NCBI RefSeq assembly: GCF_947500975.1
Contig: NZ_CANMUE010000001.1
Span: 62,001-126,000 of the forward strand
DNA length: 64,000 nt
Source of the DNA: an uncultured Polaribacter sp.
GTDB lineage: Bacteria; Bacteroidota; Bacteroidia; Flavobacteriales; Flavobacteriaceae
Direction of reading: 5' to 3'
A program made the translations under genes and the position numbers. Under the pieces are notes generated by a model. That model saw nothing but the letters and a program-made list of their open reading frames with translations. It was not told the DNA's origin and did not search any database. Position 1 is the stretch's first letter, and each line of letters starts with the position of its first letter. Shown piece after piece: positions 52,052 through 61,912 of this stretch.

Positions 52052-52924
52052 TTATTTTAAAACATTCGCAACCATTTCTCCAATTTTTGCTGGAGAACTC
52101 ACAACGTGAACTCCATTTTCAGCTAAAATTTTCATCTTTGCTTGTGCGGTATCATCAGCTCCTCCAACAATTGCACCAGCATGTCCCATTGTTCTTCCAG
52201 CTGGAGCAGTTTGACCTGCAATAAAACCAACAACTGGTTTTCTGTTTCCATCAGCTTTAATCCACTGTGCTGCTTCAGCTTCTAAATTTCCTCCAATTTC
52301 ACCAATCATTACAATTGCTTCAGTTTCATCATCATTCATTAACATTTCTACAGCTTCTTTTGTTGTAGTTCCAATTATTGGATCTCCACCAATACCAATT
52401 GCTGTTGTAATACCAAAACCTTGTTTTACAACTTGATCTGCAGCTTCATATGTTAAAGTACCTGATTTCGATACAATACCTACTCTACCTTTTTTAAAGA
52501 TAAAACCTGGCATAATACCAACTTTAGCCTCATCTGGTGTAATTACACCTGGACAGTTAGGACCAACTAATCTACAATCTTTATTGTCTATATAAGCTTT
52601 TACTTTTACCATATCTGCGACAGGTATTCCTTCAGTAATACAAATAATTACTTTAATACCCGCATCAGCAGATTCCATAATTGCATCAGCAGCAAATGCT
52701 GGTGGTACAAAAATAATTGAAGTATCAGCTCCAACCTTATCTACAGATTCTTTTACTGTATTAAAAACTGGTTTACCTAAATGTTCTTGCCCCCCTTTTC
52801 CTGGAGTTACACCTCCAACAACATTAGTTCCATAGTCAATCATTTGACCTGCATGAAAAGTACCTTCACTACCTGTAAATCCCTGTACAATAATTTTTGA
52901 ATCTTTATTTACTAAAACGCTCAT
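52052..52924 (-). CDS. sucD: Succinate-CoA ligase alpha subunit
   Basis: A 290-residue subunit of the TCA-cycle enzyme that makes ATP or GTP from succinyl-CoA. It has the CoA-binding N-domain ([25 protein letters not shown]), [14 protein letters not shown] and the phosphohistidine loop [12 protein letters not shown] (His248). Complete. The beta subunit sucC is not in the window, as is common in flavobacteria. A TATTTTTG -7 box sits in front. Confidence 0.97.
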   Translation of the reverse strand: MSVLVNKDSKIIVQGFTGSEGTFHAGQMIDYGTNVVGGVTPGKGGQEHLGKPVFNTVKESVDKVGADTSIIFVPPAFAADAIMESADAGIKVIICITEGIPVADMVKVKAYIDNKDCRLVGPNCPGVITPDEAKVGIMPGFIFKKGRVGIVSKSGTLTYEAADQVVKQGFGITTAIGIGGDPIIGTTTKEAVEMLMNDDETEAIVMIGEIGGNLEAEAAQWIKADGNRKPVVGFIAGQTAPAGRTMGHAGAIVGGADDTAQAKMKILAENGVHVVSSPAKIGEMVANVLK

Positions 52925-52950
52925 GGTTTTTATTTTTTTTATTTGTTTAG

Positions 52951-52958
52951 CAAAAATA
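52951..52958 (-). promoter_or_regulatory. TATTTTTG -7 box of sucD
   Basis: On the minus strand TATTTTTG fits TANNTTTG and lies 26 bases before the sucD ATG, in the 63-base gap after the lpxD paralogue. No clear -33 box was seen. Confidence 0.45.
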
Positions 52959-52987
52959 GTTTTTTGTACTGTTTTAAAAAAGAATTT

Positions 52988-53917
52988 TTAGTTTTCTTTC
53001 CTTTTTTCTTTAATAAAACGTTTTATTTCTGCTAATTCTTTTAATTTTTCTCTTGACTCAGAAATTGGAGTTCCAAAATAAGATTTTCCACCAGCTACAG
53101 ATTTTGTAACCCCAGTTTGTCCTAAAATTATTGCTCCTTTTCCAATAGTTATTCCACTATTTGTACCTACTTGTCCCCAAATAGTAACTTCATCTTCAAT
53201 AATAACACAACCTGCAATGCCAGTTTGAGATGCAATTAGACATTTTTTTCCTATTATTGTATCATGCCCAACATGAACTTGATTATCTATTTTTGTACCT
53301 TCTTTAATTGTTGTATTACCAGTTACTCCACGATCAATTGTACATGAAGCTCCCAAATCTACATTATCTTCTAAAACTACTCTACCTCCTGAAATTAATT
53401 TATCAAAACCGGTAGGTCTTTTTTTATAGTAAAATGCATCAGCTCCTAAAACTGTGTTTGCATGTATTGTAACATTATTACCTATTATACAATTATCATA
53501 AATAGTAACATTAGGGTGAATTAAACAATTCTTTCCTATCACTACATTATTTCCTATAAAAACATTGGGCTGAATAACAGTTCCTTCGCCAATTATTGCA
53601 GCATTAGAAATACTTTCTTTAGATGCAATAAAAGGATTAAAATGAAGTGTTAATTTATTAAAATCACGGAAAGGATCATCAGAAATTAATAATGATTTTC
53701 CAGGTGGACATTCTACTTTTTTATTTATTAAAATTGTAGTAGCTGCTGAATTTAATGCTTTATCATAATACTTTGGATGATCTACAAAAACAATATCTCC
53801 CTTTTTAACTACATGAATTTCATTGATTCCTGTTATTGGAAAATTTTCATCACCAATAAACTCACAACCAATTACTTGAGATATTTTTAATAAAGTTTGG
53901 GTATTTTTAAAATCCAA
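52988..53917 (-). CDS. LpxD-like UDP-3-O-acylglucosamine N-acyltransferase paralogue
   Basis: A 309-residue protein with an LpxD-type N-terminal domain (1-100) and a left-handed beta-helix of hexapeptide repeats (about 105-280, such as IGNNVVIGKNCLI). The region around the catalytic histidine is DNQVHVGHDTIIG (His218) instead of the canonical DNQIQVAHN of the other copy at 57-58 kb. The loop ADAFYYKKRPTGFD also differs from SDGFGFAPNEKG. It may be a second LpxD or acylate another nucleotide sugar. It is co-oriented with lpxA, lpxC-fabZ and lpxD. Confidence 0.85.
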   Translation of the reverse strand: MDFKNTQTLLKISQVIGCEFIGDENFPITGINEIHVVKKGDIVFVDHPKYYDKALNSAATTILINKKVECPPGKSLLISDDPFRDFNKLTLHFNPFIASKESISNAAIIGEGTVIQPNVFIGNNVVIGKNCLIHPNVTIYDNCIIGNNVTIHANTVLGADAFYYKKRPTGFDKLISGGRVVLEDNVDLGASCTIDRGVTGNTTIKEGTKIDNQVHVGHDTIIGKKCLIASQTGIAGCVIIEDEVTIWGQVGTNSGITIGKGAIILGQTGVTKSVAGGKSYFGTPISESREKLKELAEIKRFIKEKRKEN

Positions 53918-53922
53918 TATTA

Positions 53923-54504
53923 TTATATAAATTTAAATGATTTTTGAATCATTTTAAATGTGTTCTCGTATTTGTTAAACCTACTATCTAATGTCCAAGT
54001 CATAATCATAAACATTTTTTCATTTCCTTCAATAAAACCAATTAAATAACCAATATTTAATCCATCTATTTTACCATGTAATTCATAGTGTTTTGAAGAA
54101 ATGTTTTTAATATTTATTTCTATATTTTTATGAGTAGCATTCTCTATTGATTCAATTAAACTTTTAATTTGATAATCTGAATAATTTTCTAATACAGACA
54201 TTTCATCATTATAAATATCTAATTCTTTAAAAGTATCAACAAATTCTTGTTTACTTTCATCAATAACAATTGCATATGTTTCTTTATAAATATTTGCATA
54301 TTCAAATGAAGCTTCATCGTGTAAAGTTTTCATTTCTTTCATATAATCAGGTGTACCTAACGAATATTCTTCATTAACCTTTATAGTCAAGAAATCTTCA
54401 ACTTTTACTTCATCTTTTCCAAATGATGCTGTTGTGTCAATAATCTTTTTACAAGATATTGAAGTAAAAAGTATAAAAATATATAGAAAAACTTTTTTAA
54501 ACAT
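53923..54504 (-). CDS. Hypothetical lipoprotein in lipid A cluster
   Basis: A 193-residue lipoprotein (LFTSISC, Cys18) with an alpha-beta body (ETYAIVIDESKQEFVDTF, HGKIDGLNIGYLIGFIEGN) that resembles small PsbP/DcrB-like envelope proteins, but I do not assign a family. It lies five bases upstream of the lpxD paralogue and eight bases downstream of efp, so it is clearly in the same operon. The function may relate to the envelope. Confidence 0.8.
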   Translation of the reverse strand: MFKKVFLYIFILFTSISCKKIIDTTASFGKDEVKVEDFLTIKVNEEYSLGTPDYMKEMKTLHDEASFEYANIYKETYAIVIDESKQEFVDTFKELDIYNDEMSVLENYSDYQIKSLIESIENATHKNIEINIKNISSKHYELHGKIDGLNIGYLIGFIEGNEKMFMIMTWTLDSRFNKYENTFKMIQKSFKFI

Positions 54505-54512
54505 ATTAAATA

Positions 54513-55079
54513 TTACTCTTTAATACGTTCTTGATAATTACCTTTTGTGGTTTCTACTTTAATTTTATCACCCTCATTAATAAACAAAGGAACGTTTACA
54601 ATAGCACCAGTTTCTACTGTTGCAGGTTTTGTTGCATTTGTTGCAGTATTACCTTTAACACCTGGTTCTGTATGAGTTACTTCTAAAATTACGCTTTGCG
54701 GCATTTCTACGGACAAAGGCATATCATCTTCAGAATTAATAATTATGGTTACAACTTCACCTTCTTTCATTAACCCTGGATTATCTAATGCATTTTTTTC
54801 TAATTGAATTTGAGAATAATCTTGTTGATTCATAAAGTGATACGTTAGTCCTTCATTATATAAATATTGAAACTTATGCGTTTCTACTCTAACATCATCA
54901 ATCTTTCTACCAGCAGGAAAAGTATTATCTACTACTTTACCACTAGTTACACTTTTTAGTTTTGTTCTTACAAAAGCGGGACCTTTACCCGGTTTAACAT
55001 GTAAAAATTCTATAATTTTATAAATATCATTATTATATCTAATACATAATCCGTTTCTAATATCTGAAGTAGTTGCCAT
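54513..55079 (-). CDS. efp: Translation elongation factor P
   Basis: A 188-residue three-domain factor that rescues ribosomes stalled at proline runs. The tip loop is HVKPGKGPAFVR, with Lys32 at the position that is modified in many bacteria. Later domains contain YQFLYNEG-like FQYLYNEGLTYHFM and VIVNVPLF-like GAIVNVPLFINEGD. No modification gene (epmA/epmB, earP, ymfI) is next to it. It sits between lpxA and an unknown lipoprotein, a gene order I regard as usual in Bacteroidota. Confidence 0.97.
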   Translation of the reverse strand: MATTSDIRNGLCIRYNNDIYKIIEFLHVKPGKGPAFVRTKLKSVTSGKVVDNTFPAGRKIDDVRVETHKFQYLYNEGLTYHFMNQQDYSQIQLEKNALDNPGLMKEGEVVTIIINSEDDMPLSVEMPQSVILEVTHTEPGVKGNTATNATKPATVETGAIVNVPLFINEGDKIKVETTKGNYQERIKE

Positions 55080-55135
55080 TTCTATTTTTTCTTTATAAAA
55101 CCTTAAAGGTCTTTTATGTTAAGTTATATTATTTT

Positions 55136-55921
55136 TTAATTAAAATTAAAATATCCTTTCATTATTCCTCTATGAGAATCTTTAATAAATTGGATAATTT
55201 CATCACGTTCAGGAGTTGCTTCCATTTCCGCTTCAATAATTTGAATTCCTTGAGTGTAATTATAGTTTTTTTGAAATAAAATTCTATAAATATTCTGAAT
55301 TTCTCTTATTTTTTCTGTCGTGTATCCTCTTCTTCTTAATCCAACTGAATTAATACCAACATAGGATAAAGGTTCTCTTGCTGCTTTTACATATGGTGGT
55401 ACATCTTTTCTTACTAAAGATCCACCAGTAACAAAAGCATGTTTTCCTACAGATGCAAATTGATGAACTGCAACCATACCTGCTAAAACAACATTATCTC
55501 CAATGGTTACATGACCTGCTAGGGTTGTATTGTTTGAAAAAATACAATTTTCACCAACATAACAATCATGAGCCACATGACAATAAGCCATTATTAAACA
55601 GTTATCACCAATTATAGTTTTCATTTTATCTTTGGTACCTCTATTAATCGTAACACATTCTCTTATAGTAACATTGTCACCAATTTCAACAGTAGATTCC
55701 TCATCATCAAATTTCAAATCTTGAGGAATTGCTGAAATTACTGAGCCTGGAAAAATTCTACAGTTTTTTCCAATTCTTGCTCCTTCCATTATAGTAACAT
55801 TAGAACCGATCCAAGTTCCAGAACCAATAGTTACATTATTATTAATTGTTGTAAAAGGTTCTATTACAACATTTCTTGCAATTTTTGCCTGAGGATGAAC
55901 ATACGCTAAAGGTTGATTCAT
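55136..55921 (-). CDS. lpxA: Acyl-ACP-UDP-N-acetylglucosamine O-acyltransferase
   Basis: A 261-residue trimeric beta-helix enzyme for the first step of lipid A synthesis, putting a hydroxy-fatty acid on UDP-GlcNAc. Hexapeptide repeats fill residues 10-180. MAYCHVAHDCYVG contains the expected catalytic histidine (His118), and ECVTINRGT is the family signature. The C-terminal helices are complete. It directly follows lpxC-fabZ with a two-base gap. Confidence 0.97.
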   Translation of the reverse strand: MNQPLAYVHPQAKIARNVVIEPFTTINNNVTIGSGTWIGSNVTIMEGARIGKNCRIFPGSVISAIPQDLKFDDEESTVEIGDNVTIRECVTINRGTKDKMKTIIGDNCLIMAYCHVAHDCYVGENCIFSNNTTLAGHVTIGDNVVLAGMVAVHQFASVGKHAFVTGGSLVRKDVPPYVKAAREPLSYVGINSVGLRRRGYTTEKIREIQNIYRILFQKNYNYTQGIQIIEAEMEATPERDEIIQFIKDSHRGIMKGYFNFN

Positions 55922-55923
55922 AT

Positions 55924-57315
55924 TTATTTAATTTTTGAAATTTGCGCCATTAATTCAGCTTCAGCAACTAATTTTCCATTTGCATAAGCAAAAGCCTGCA
56001 TATGGCAAATTCCTCTTCTAATTGGTGTAATTAATTCGCATTTAAAAATTAATGTATCCCCTGGTAAAACTTTTTGTTTAAACTTAACTTTATCCATTTT
56101 CATGAAATAAGTTAAATAATTTTCTGGATCAGAAACTGTACTTAAAACTAAAATACCACCACATTGTGCCATTGCTTCAACTTGTAAAACCCCTGGCATT
56201 ACTGGCGAACCTGGAAAATGTCCAACAAAAAAATCTTCATTCATTGTTACATTTTTCATACCAACAACATGTTTATCAGAAAGTTCAATAACTCTATCTA
56301 CTAATAAAAATGGTGGTCTATGTGGAAGAATATCCATAATTTGATGAATATCTAACAACGGTGGTAAATTTAAATCATATTGAGGTATATTGTTTCTTTT
56401 CTCAGCTTTAATAAGTTTTGCTAATTTATTAGCAAATTGAGTGTTTATTAAATGACCTGGCTTATTTGCAATTACCTTTCCTCTAATTCTTGTTCCAACT
56501 AAAGCTAAATCTCCAATAACATCTAATAATTTATGACGTGCAGCTTCATTTGCCCAATGTAAAGTTAAGTTGTCTAAAATTCCATTTGGTTTAACTGCAA
56601 TATTTTCTTTATTAAAGGCTTTCTTTAATCTTTGCATCGTACTATCTGACAGTTCTTTATCAACATATACAATTGCATTGTTTAAGTCTCCTCCTTTAAT
56701 TAAATCATTCTCAAGTAACATTTCAATTTCATGCAAAAAACTAAAAGTTCTTGCATCTGCAATTTCTTTTTTAAAGTCAGAAATTTTATTTAAAGTAGCA
56801 TTTTGAGTCCCTAATATTTTAGTTCCAAAATCTACCATTGTAGTTACTTGGTATTCATCAGAAGGCATTAAAATTATTTCGCTTCCAGTAATATCGTCTT
56901 TATAAGAAATTATTTCTTTTACTATATATTCTTCAACATAAGCTTCTTGTTCTTTTATACCAGCTTTTTCCATCGCTTCTACAAAATACTTTGAAGAACC
57001 ATCCATTATTGGTGGCTCAGAAGCATCAATTTCTATCAATAAATTATCAATTTCTAAACCAACTGCAGCTGCCAATACATGTTCAGAGGTTTGTATTTGA
57101 ACTCCATTTTTTTCAATATTTGTTCCTCTCTGAGTGTTTACAACATATTCAGCTTTTGCTTCAATTGTAGGCCTACCTTCTAAATCTACTCTTACAAATG
57201 CAAAACCATGATTTATTGGCGCTGGTTTTAAGGTCATTGAAACTGTATTACCTGTATGTAAACCTACTCCTGATAAAGTAATTTCTGTTTCTATTGTTTT
57301 TTGTTTCTTACTCAT
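55924..57315 (-). CDS. lpxC-fabZ: Bifunctional LpxC deacetylase / FabZ dehydratase
   Basis: A 463-residue fusion. The N-terminal LpxC part (1-about 305) deacetylates UDP-3-O-acyl-GlcNAc and has zinc site residues in TSEHVLAA (His79) and HKLLDVIGDLAL. The C-terminal FabZ part (about 315-463) dehydrates 3-hydroxyacyl-ACP and contains LPHRPPFLLVDRV and HFPGSPVMPGVLQVEAMAQ. This fusion is characteristic of Bacteroidota. It couples lipid A synthesis with the hydroxyacyl-ACP pool. Six bases from lpxD. Confidence 0.97.
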   Translation of the reverse strand: MSKKQKTIETEITLSGVGLHTGNTVSMTLKPAPINHGFAFVRVDLEGRPTIEAKAEYVVNTQRGTNIEKNGVQIQTSEHVLAAAVGLEIDNLLIEIDASEPPIMDGSSKYFVEAMEKAGIKEQEAYVEEYIVKEIISYKDDITGSEIILMPSDEYQVTTMVDFGTKILGTQNATLNKISDFKKEIADARTFSFLHEIEMLLENDLIKGGDLNNAIVYVDKELSDSTMQRLKKAFNKENIAVKPNGILDNLTLHWANEAARHKLLDVIGDLALVGTRIRGKVIANKPGHLINTQFANKLAKLIKAEKRNNIPQYDLNLPPLLDIHQIMDILPHRPPFLLVDRVIELSDKHVVGMKNVTMNEDFFVGHFPGSPVMPGVLQVEAMAQCGGILVLSTVSDPENYLTYFMKMDKVKFKQKVLPGDTLIFKCELITPIRRGICHMQAFAYANGKLVAEAELMAQISKIK

Positions 57316-57321
57316 TTCATT

Positions 57322-58350
57322 TTATTTTTGAGCATTCAACTCTTTTTCCATTTTATTAATTGAAGTAGCAATCTTTGGTAAATTTCTAAAATAAACATAA
57401 GATTTACTATAGTCATTATAATTCATTGCCGGTGTTCCTTGTACTTTTTCTCCGTCTTTTAGGTTTTTAGTAATCCCAGTTTGACCCTGAATTTTTACAT
57501 TATTACCAACAATTAAGTGACCTGCAAAACCTACTTGCCCACCAATCATACAATTTTTCCCTATTTTGGTTGATCCTGCTATTCCTGTTTGTGCAGCAAT
57601 TACAGTATTCATTCCTACTTCTACATTATGAGCGACCTGTATTTGATTATCTAGTTTTACACCTTTTCTAATTATTGTTGACCCTAAAGTTGCTCTATCT
57701 ATAGTTGATCCAGCTCCAATATCTACATTACTCTCAATAATTACATTTCCAATTTGAGGTATTGCAGTATATTCTCCTTTTTCATTTGGAGCAAAACCAA
57801 ATCCGTCTGAACCAATTATACAACCTGAATGTATTTTACATTGGTTACCAATTTCTGTTTCAGAATAAATTTTAACACCTGCAAAAATGGTACAATTATC
57901 ACCAATAACAGTATTATCTCCAATATAACAATTAGGATAAATTTTAACATTATTACCAATTATTACATTTTCTCCAATATAACAGAAAGCGCCCAAATAT
58001 TCATTAACTCCTATTTTTGCAGAATCTGATATAAAAAGCGGTGCTTCTCTACCTATTTTATTATTTTTTACTTCGTTATAAAATTCTAATAATTTTGAAA
58101 AAGATTTGTAAGCATCTTCAACTTTTATTAAAGTTGTTGAAATTTCTTTTTCTAACTTAAAACTACTATTTACTATAGCAATAGAAGCTTTAGTAGTATA
58201 TAAAAAAGGGTTGTATTTAGGATTGGATAAAAAAGTTAAAGATCCTTTTTCTCCTTCTTCAATTTTAGATAATTTAGATACTTCTTCATTAGGGTTTCCT
58301 ACAACTTCTCCTTCTAATATATCTGCTATTTGCTGTGCTGTAAATTTCAT
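57322..58350 (-). CDS. lpxD: UDP-3-O-(3-hydroxyacyl)glucosamine N-acyltransferase
   Basis: A 342-residue enzyme for the third step of lipid A synthesis. It has the LpxD N-domain (1-100, MKFTAQQIADILEGEVVGN), beta-helix repeats (about 105-310) and the canonical active-site strand DNQIQVAHNVEVG. The GSDGFGFAPNEKG loop is standard. The ORF track begins at a TTG (58359), and the ATG at 58350 matches the family start. It follows the HD hydrolase gene by 45 bases. Confidence 0.96.
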   Translation of the reverse strand: MKFTAQQIADILEGEVVGNPNEEVSKLSKIEEGEKGSLTFLSNPKYNPFLYTTKASIAIVNSSFKLEKEISTTLIKVEDAYKSFSKLLEFYNEVKNNKIGREAPLFISDSAKIGVNEYLGAFCYIGENVIIGNNVKIYPNCYIGDNTVIGDNCTIFAGVKIYSETEIGNQCKIHSGCIIGSDGFGFAPNEKGEYTAIPQIGNVIIESNVDIGAGSTIDRATLGSTIIRKGVKLDNQIQVAHNVEVGMNTVIAAQTGIAGSTKIGKNCMIGGQVGFAGHLIVGNNVKIQGQTGITKNLKDGEKVQGTPAMNYNDYSKSYVYFRNLPKIATSINKMEKELNAQK

Positions 58351-58395
58351 TAGTTGCAAAAGTATAAAAATTAAAGGTATTTGGCTAATATCATT

Positions 58396-59646
58396 TTACT
58401 TTGGATAACAAATAAAGTGTTTTACAACTGGTTTTGTGAGCGCCTGCAAGTTAAATTGATCAGAAGCTTTTGCAATATCTTTTAGTTTCCCTTTTTTATT
58501 TAATATTAAAATAGGTTTTTCAGAATTATAAGCCTGATTTTTAATTTTTTTTGTAAAAATAAAATATTGTATTTCTTTTTCTGAAATGTCAAATTTATTA
58601 GCAAATTTTTCCTGCTTTTTTAATATTTGTTCTTTTTCAAAAACATCTGTCTGAATTTCAACTTTTAAGAGTTTTCTATCTACAATCATTTTAGATAATA
58701 AAGACAACACTTTATCATTATGATTTACCCATTCTTTTATGGCTGATAAAATATCATAATCATCTAATTTAGAAAACATTTTTAATGTTTGTTCGGTAAA
58801 ATTCTCAGAGTTAATTTGATTGTATAAAAAATATTTTAGAGATGTACTTGCAAATAACTCCTCTCCTTTTTCGGCTAATTCTTTTGCTCTTTTTAGTGCA
58901 TTTACCAACATATGTTCGGCAACCAAACCTGTTTTATGTAAATAAACTTGCCAATACATTAACCTTCTAGCAATCAAAAATTTTTCAACAGAATAAATAC
59001 CTTTTTGTTCAATTACTAATTCATCATCTTTAACATTCATCATAACAATTAATCTGTCTGATGAAATATTACCTTCAGTAACTCCTGTATAAAAGCTATC
59101 ACGTTTTAAATAATCTAACCTATCTATATCTAACTGACTAGAAATTAATTGATATAAAAAATTACGATGATATTTTCCTTCAAAAATTTTAATAGCTAAA
59201 GATAGTTTTCCATCAAATTCATCATTTAATTTATGCATAAATTTCAATGAAATTTCTTCATGAGAAATTCCACTAACAATACTATGTTCTAATGCATGAG
59301 AAAATGCTCCATGACCAATATCGTGCAATAAAATTGCTACACATAAAGCTATTTCTTCATCTTTTGAAATTTCAACATCTTTAAATCGTAAAACTCTCAC
59401 AGCTTTTTGCATTAAATGCATACAACCTATAGCATGATGAAAACGTGTGTGATTTGCTCCAGGATATACCAAATTAGAAAAACCCATTTGAGCAATTCTT
59501 CTTAATCGCTGAAAATAAGGATGTTCTATTATATCAAAAATTAAAGAATTTGGAATTTGAATAAATCCATAAATTGGATCATTTAAAATTTTAAGTTTGT
59601 TAGGTGTTTTTTGCTTCAAAAGATGAATTTTATCAATCAGACGCAA
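58396..59646 (-). CDS. HD-domain phosphohydrolase (dGTPase-like)
   Basis: A 416-residue protein with HD metal residues in TRFHHAIGCMHLM, ILLHDIGHGAFSHALEH and LDIDRLDYLKRD. It is similar to SAMHD1/dGTPase-like hydrolases found in many bacteria. It probably hydrolyses a nucleotide. The ORF has no ATG near the start. The TTG at 59646 is possible, but a start in the next dozen codons (before NDPIYGFIQIPNSL) is equally likely. It heads the lipid A operon, divergent from porX. Confidence 0.85.
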   Translation of the reverse strand: MRLIDKIHLLKQKTPNKLKILNDPIYGFIQIPNSLIFDIIEHPYFQRLRRIAQMGFSNLVYPGANHTRFHHAIGCMHLMQKAVRVLRFKDVEISKDEEIALCVAILLHDIGHGAFSHALEHSIVSGISHEEISLKFMHKLNDEFDGKLSLAIKIFEGKYHRNFLYQLISSQLDIDRLDYLKRDSFYTGVTEGNISSDRLIVMMNVKDDELVIEQKGIYSVEKFLIARRLMYWQVYLHKTGLVAEHMLVNALKRAKELAEKGEELFASTSLKYFLYNQINSENFTEQTLKMFSKLDDYDILSAIKEWVNHNDKVLSLLSKMIVDRKLLKVEIQTDVFEKEQILKKQEKFANKFDISEKEIQYFIFTKKIKNQAYNSEKPILILNKKGKLKDIAKASDQFNLQALTKPVVKHFICYPK

Positions 59647-59746
59647 AATACGAACAATATTTTTTTTGGCAATATTTTATCATTTTAAACATTCAAAAAA
59701 TATAACAAAACTGTACTTTTAACGTTATTAGACAAAACATATAACT

Positions 59747-61294
59747 ATGAGCAGAATACAAATTCTTTGGGTTGATGATGAAATTGAGTTATTAAAACCC
59801 CACATTCTTTTTTTAGAGCGTAAAAATTACAAAGTAACCACTTGTACAAATGGTGCAGATGCTATTGATTTGGTTGATGAAAAAAATTTTGATATTGTTT
59901 TTTTAGATGAGAATATGCCTGGTTTAACTGGTTTGGATACACTTGCAGAAATCAAACAAAAACAGGCAAATTTACCTATAGTAATGATTACAAAAAGTGA
60001 AGAAGAATATATTATGGAAGAAGCAATTGGTTCTAAAATAGCCGATTATTTAATAAAACCTGTAAACCCAAGTCAAATTTTATTAAGTTTAAAAAAGAAC
60101 TTAGACAATTCTCGTTTAGTTTCTGAAAAAACGACTTCTAATTATCAACAAGAATTTAGAAAAATTTCTATGGATTTATCGATGGTAAATTCTTATGAAG
60201 AGTGGATTGAACTTTATAAAAAATTAGTTCACTGGGAATTAGAACTAGAAAATATTAGTGACCCTGGAATGTTAGGTATTTTAGAAAGCCAAAAGGCTGA
60301 AGCAAATAATCAGTTTTTTAAGTTTATTAAAAAAAACTATGAAGACTTTTTAACCTCACATGACAAGCCTACTTTTTCTCACACATTATTTAAAGATTAT
60401 GTAGCACCTCATTTAAATAAAGACCAAGGAGTTTTATGGATTATTATTGATAATTTACGTTATGACCAATACAGAATTTTAGAGCCTTTAATCAATAATT
60501 TTTATAAAAAAGATGTTGAGCATTCTTATTTTTCAATTTTACCAACAGCAACTCAATATGCTAGAAATGCAATTTTTTCTGGATTAATGCCTTCAGAAAT
60601 GGAAAAACGTCATCCAAATTTTTGGAAAAACGATACAGATGAAGGTGGAATGAATCTATATGAAAACGAATTTTTATCTGCTCAAATCAAAAGGTTAAGC
60701 TTAGATATTAAACACGAATATTATAAAATTACCTCTCTTAAAAATGGAAAAGAATTAGCTGACAATTTTAACAGAACTAAACAAAACGATTTAACTGCTG
60801 TTGTTTACAATTTTGTTGATATGCTTTCTCATTCTAAAACAGAAATGGAAGTAATTAAGGAATTGGCTGGGGATGACAAGGCTTATAGAAGTCTGACACT
60901 GAGTTGGTTTAAAAATTCTCCTTTATTTGAAATTATTCAAAGAGCTCAAAAATTGGGACAAAAGTTAATTATCACTACAGACCATGGAACTATTAATTGT
61001 AAACATCCAACAAAAGTTATTGGAGATAAAAACATTAGTGCTAATTTACGATACAAAACAGGTAGAAGTCTTTCTTATGAAGAAAAAGATGTTTATGCTG
61101 TGAGAAACCCAAAAGATATTTTCTTACCAACAATAGCTATGAATAGCCCATTTATTTTTGCTAAAGAAGATCTGTTTTTTGCATACCCAAATAACTTTAA
61201 TCACTTTGTAAAATATTATAAAAACACCTATCAACATGGAGGTATTTCTTTAGAAGAAGTAATTATTCCTTGCGTGGTTTATAGTCCAAAATAA
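59747..61294 (+). CDS. porX: T9SS response regulator PorX
   Basis: A 515-residue regulator with a receiver domain (1-125; acidic WVDDE, phospho-acceptor Asp54 in VFLDENMPG, Lys in YLIKPVNP). A helical linker and a C-terminal PglZ domain of the alkaline phosphatase superfamily follow (about 200-515, LWIIIDNLRYDQ, TTDHGTINCKHP). PorX partners with the kinase PorY and controls type IX secretion. PorY is not in the window. It lies upstream of DUF1287, tsaE and alanine dehydrogenase genes. Confidence 0.95.
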   Translation: MSRIQILWVDDEIELLKPHILFLERKNYKVTTCTNGADAIDLVDEKNFDIVFLDENMPGLTGLDTLAEIKQKQANLPIVMITKSEEEYIMEEAIGSKIADYLIKPVNPSQILLSLKKNLDNSRLVSEKTTSNYQQEFRKISMDLSMVNSYEEWIELYKKLVHWELELENISDPGMLGILESQKAEANNQFFKFIKKNYEDFLTSHDKPTFSHTLFKDYVAPHLNKDQGVLWIIIDNLRYDQYRILEPLINNFYKKDVEHSYFSILPTATQYARNAIFSGLMPSEMEKRHPNFWKNDTDEGGMNLYENEFLSAQIKRLSLDIKHEYYKITSLKNGKELADNFNRTKQNDLTAVVYNFVDMLSHSKTEMEVIKELAGDDKAYRSLTLSWFKNSPLFEIIQRAQKLGQKLIITTDHGTINCKHPTKVIGDKNISANLRYKTGRSLSYEEKDVYAVRNPKDIFLPTIAMNSPFIFAKEDLFFAYPNNFNHFVKYYKNTYQHGGISLEEVIIPCVVYSPK

Positions 61295-61320
61295 TAAATA
61301 TTAAAGACACCCAGCATCTA

Positions 61321-61890
61321 ATGAAGCATTTTTTACTACTTGGATTTTTATTTTTAAGTTTTGGTTCTTTTTCTCAAGAGGATAAACTATCTAATGCTGC
61401 TTTAGAATTAACAAAAGACAAAGTTATTTATGACCCAAGTTATTTTTCTATTGATTATCCAAATGGTGATATTCCTAAAGACAAAGGTGTTTGTACGGAT
61501 GTTTTGATAAGAGCCTATCGAAAATTAGGGATAGATTTGCAAAAAGAAGTTCATTTAGATATGAAACAGAATTTTAATCTTTACCCAAAAAATTGGGGTT
61601 TAAAAAGAACTGATAAGAATATTGATCATAGAAGAGTTCCTAATTTAATGACTTTCTTTTCTAGAAAAGGGATAATAAAACAAATTACTAAAAATCCAAT
61701 TGATTATATTCCAGGAGACATTATTTGTTGGAATTTAGGAGGAGCAATTACTCATACAGGTATTGTTGTAAATAAAAAATCTAAAGACAACAATCGTTAT
61801 TTGATTGTACATAATATTGGAGCAGGACAAGTTTTAGAAGATTGTTTGTTTCGTTTTAAAATCATTGGACATTATAGATATAAAAACTAA
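61321..61890 (+). CDS. DUF1287 domain-containing exported protein
   Basis: A 189-residue protein with a signal peptide (LSFGSFSQ) and a DUF1287 domain containing DKGVCTDVLIRAYRKLG (conserved Cys) and GGAITHTGIVVN (His), a Cys-His pair like that of NlpC/P60-type peptidases. It is probably an envelope cysteine hydrolase, perhaps on peptidoglycan peptides. It follows porX by 26 bases. Confidence 0.88.
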   Translation: MKHFLLLGFLFLSFGSFSQEDKLSNAALELTKDKVIYDPSYFSIDYPNGDIPKDKGVCTDVLIRAYRKLGIDLQKEVHLDMKQNFNLYPKNWGLKRTDKNIDHRRVPNLMTFFSRKGIIKQITKNPIDYIPGDIICWNLGGAITHTGIVVNKKSKDNNRYLIVHNIGAGQVLEDCLFRFKIIGHYRYKN

Positions 61891-61899
61891 TTTCTTCAC

Positions 61900-61907
61900 T
61901 ATTTTTG
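61900..61907 (+). promoter_or_regulatory. TATTTTTG -7 box five bases before tsaE
   Basis: A perfect TANNTTTG match ends at 61907 and the chosen tsaE ATG is at 61913. If used, the transcript would be almost leaderless. Confidence 0.4.
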
Positions 61908-61912
61908 TTTCT

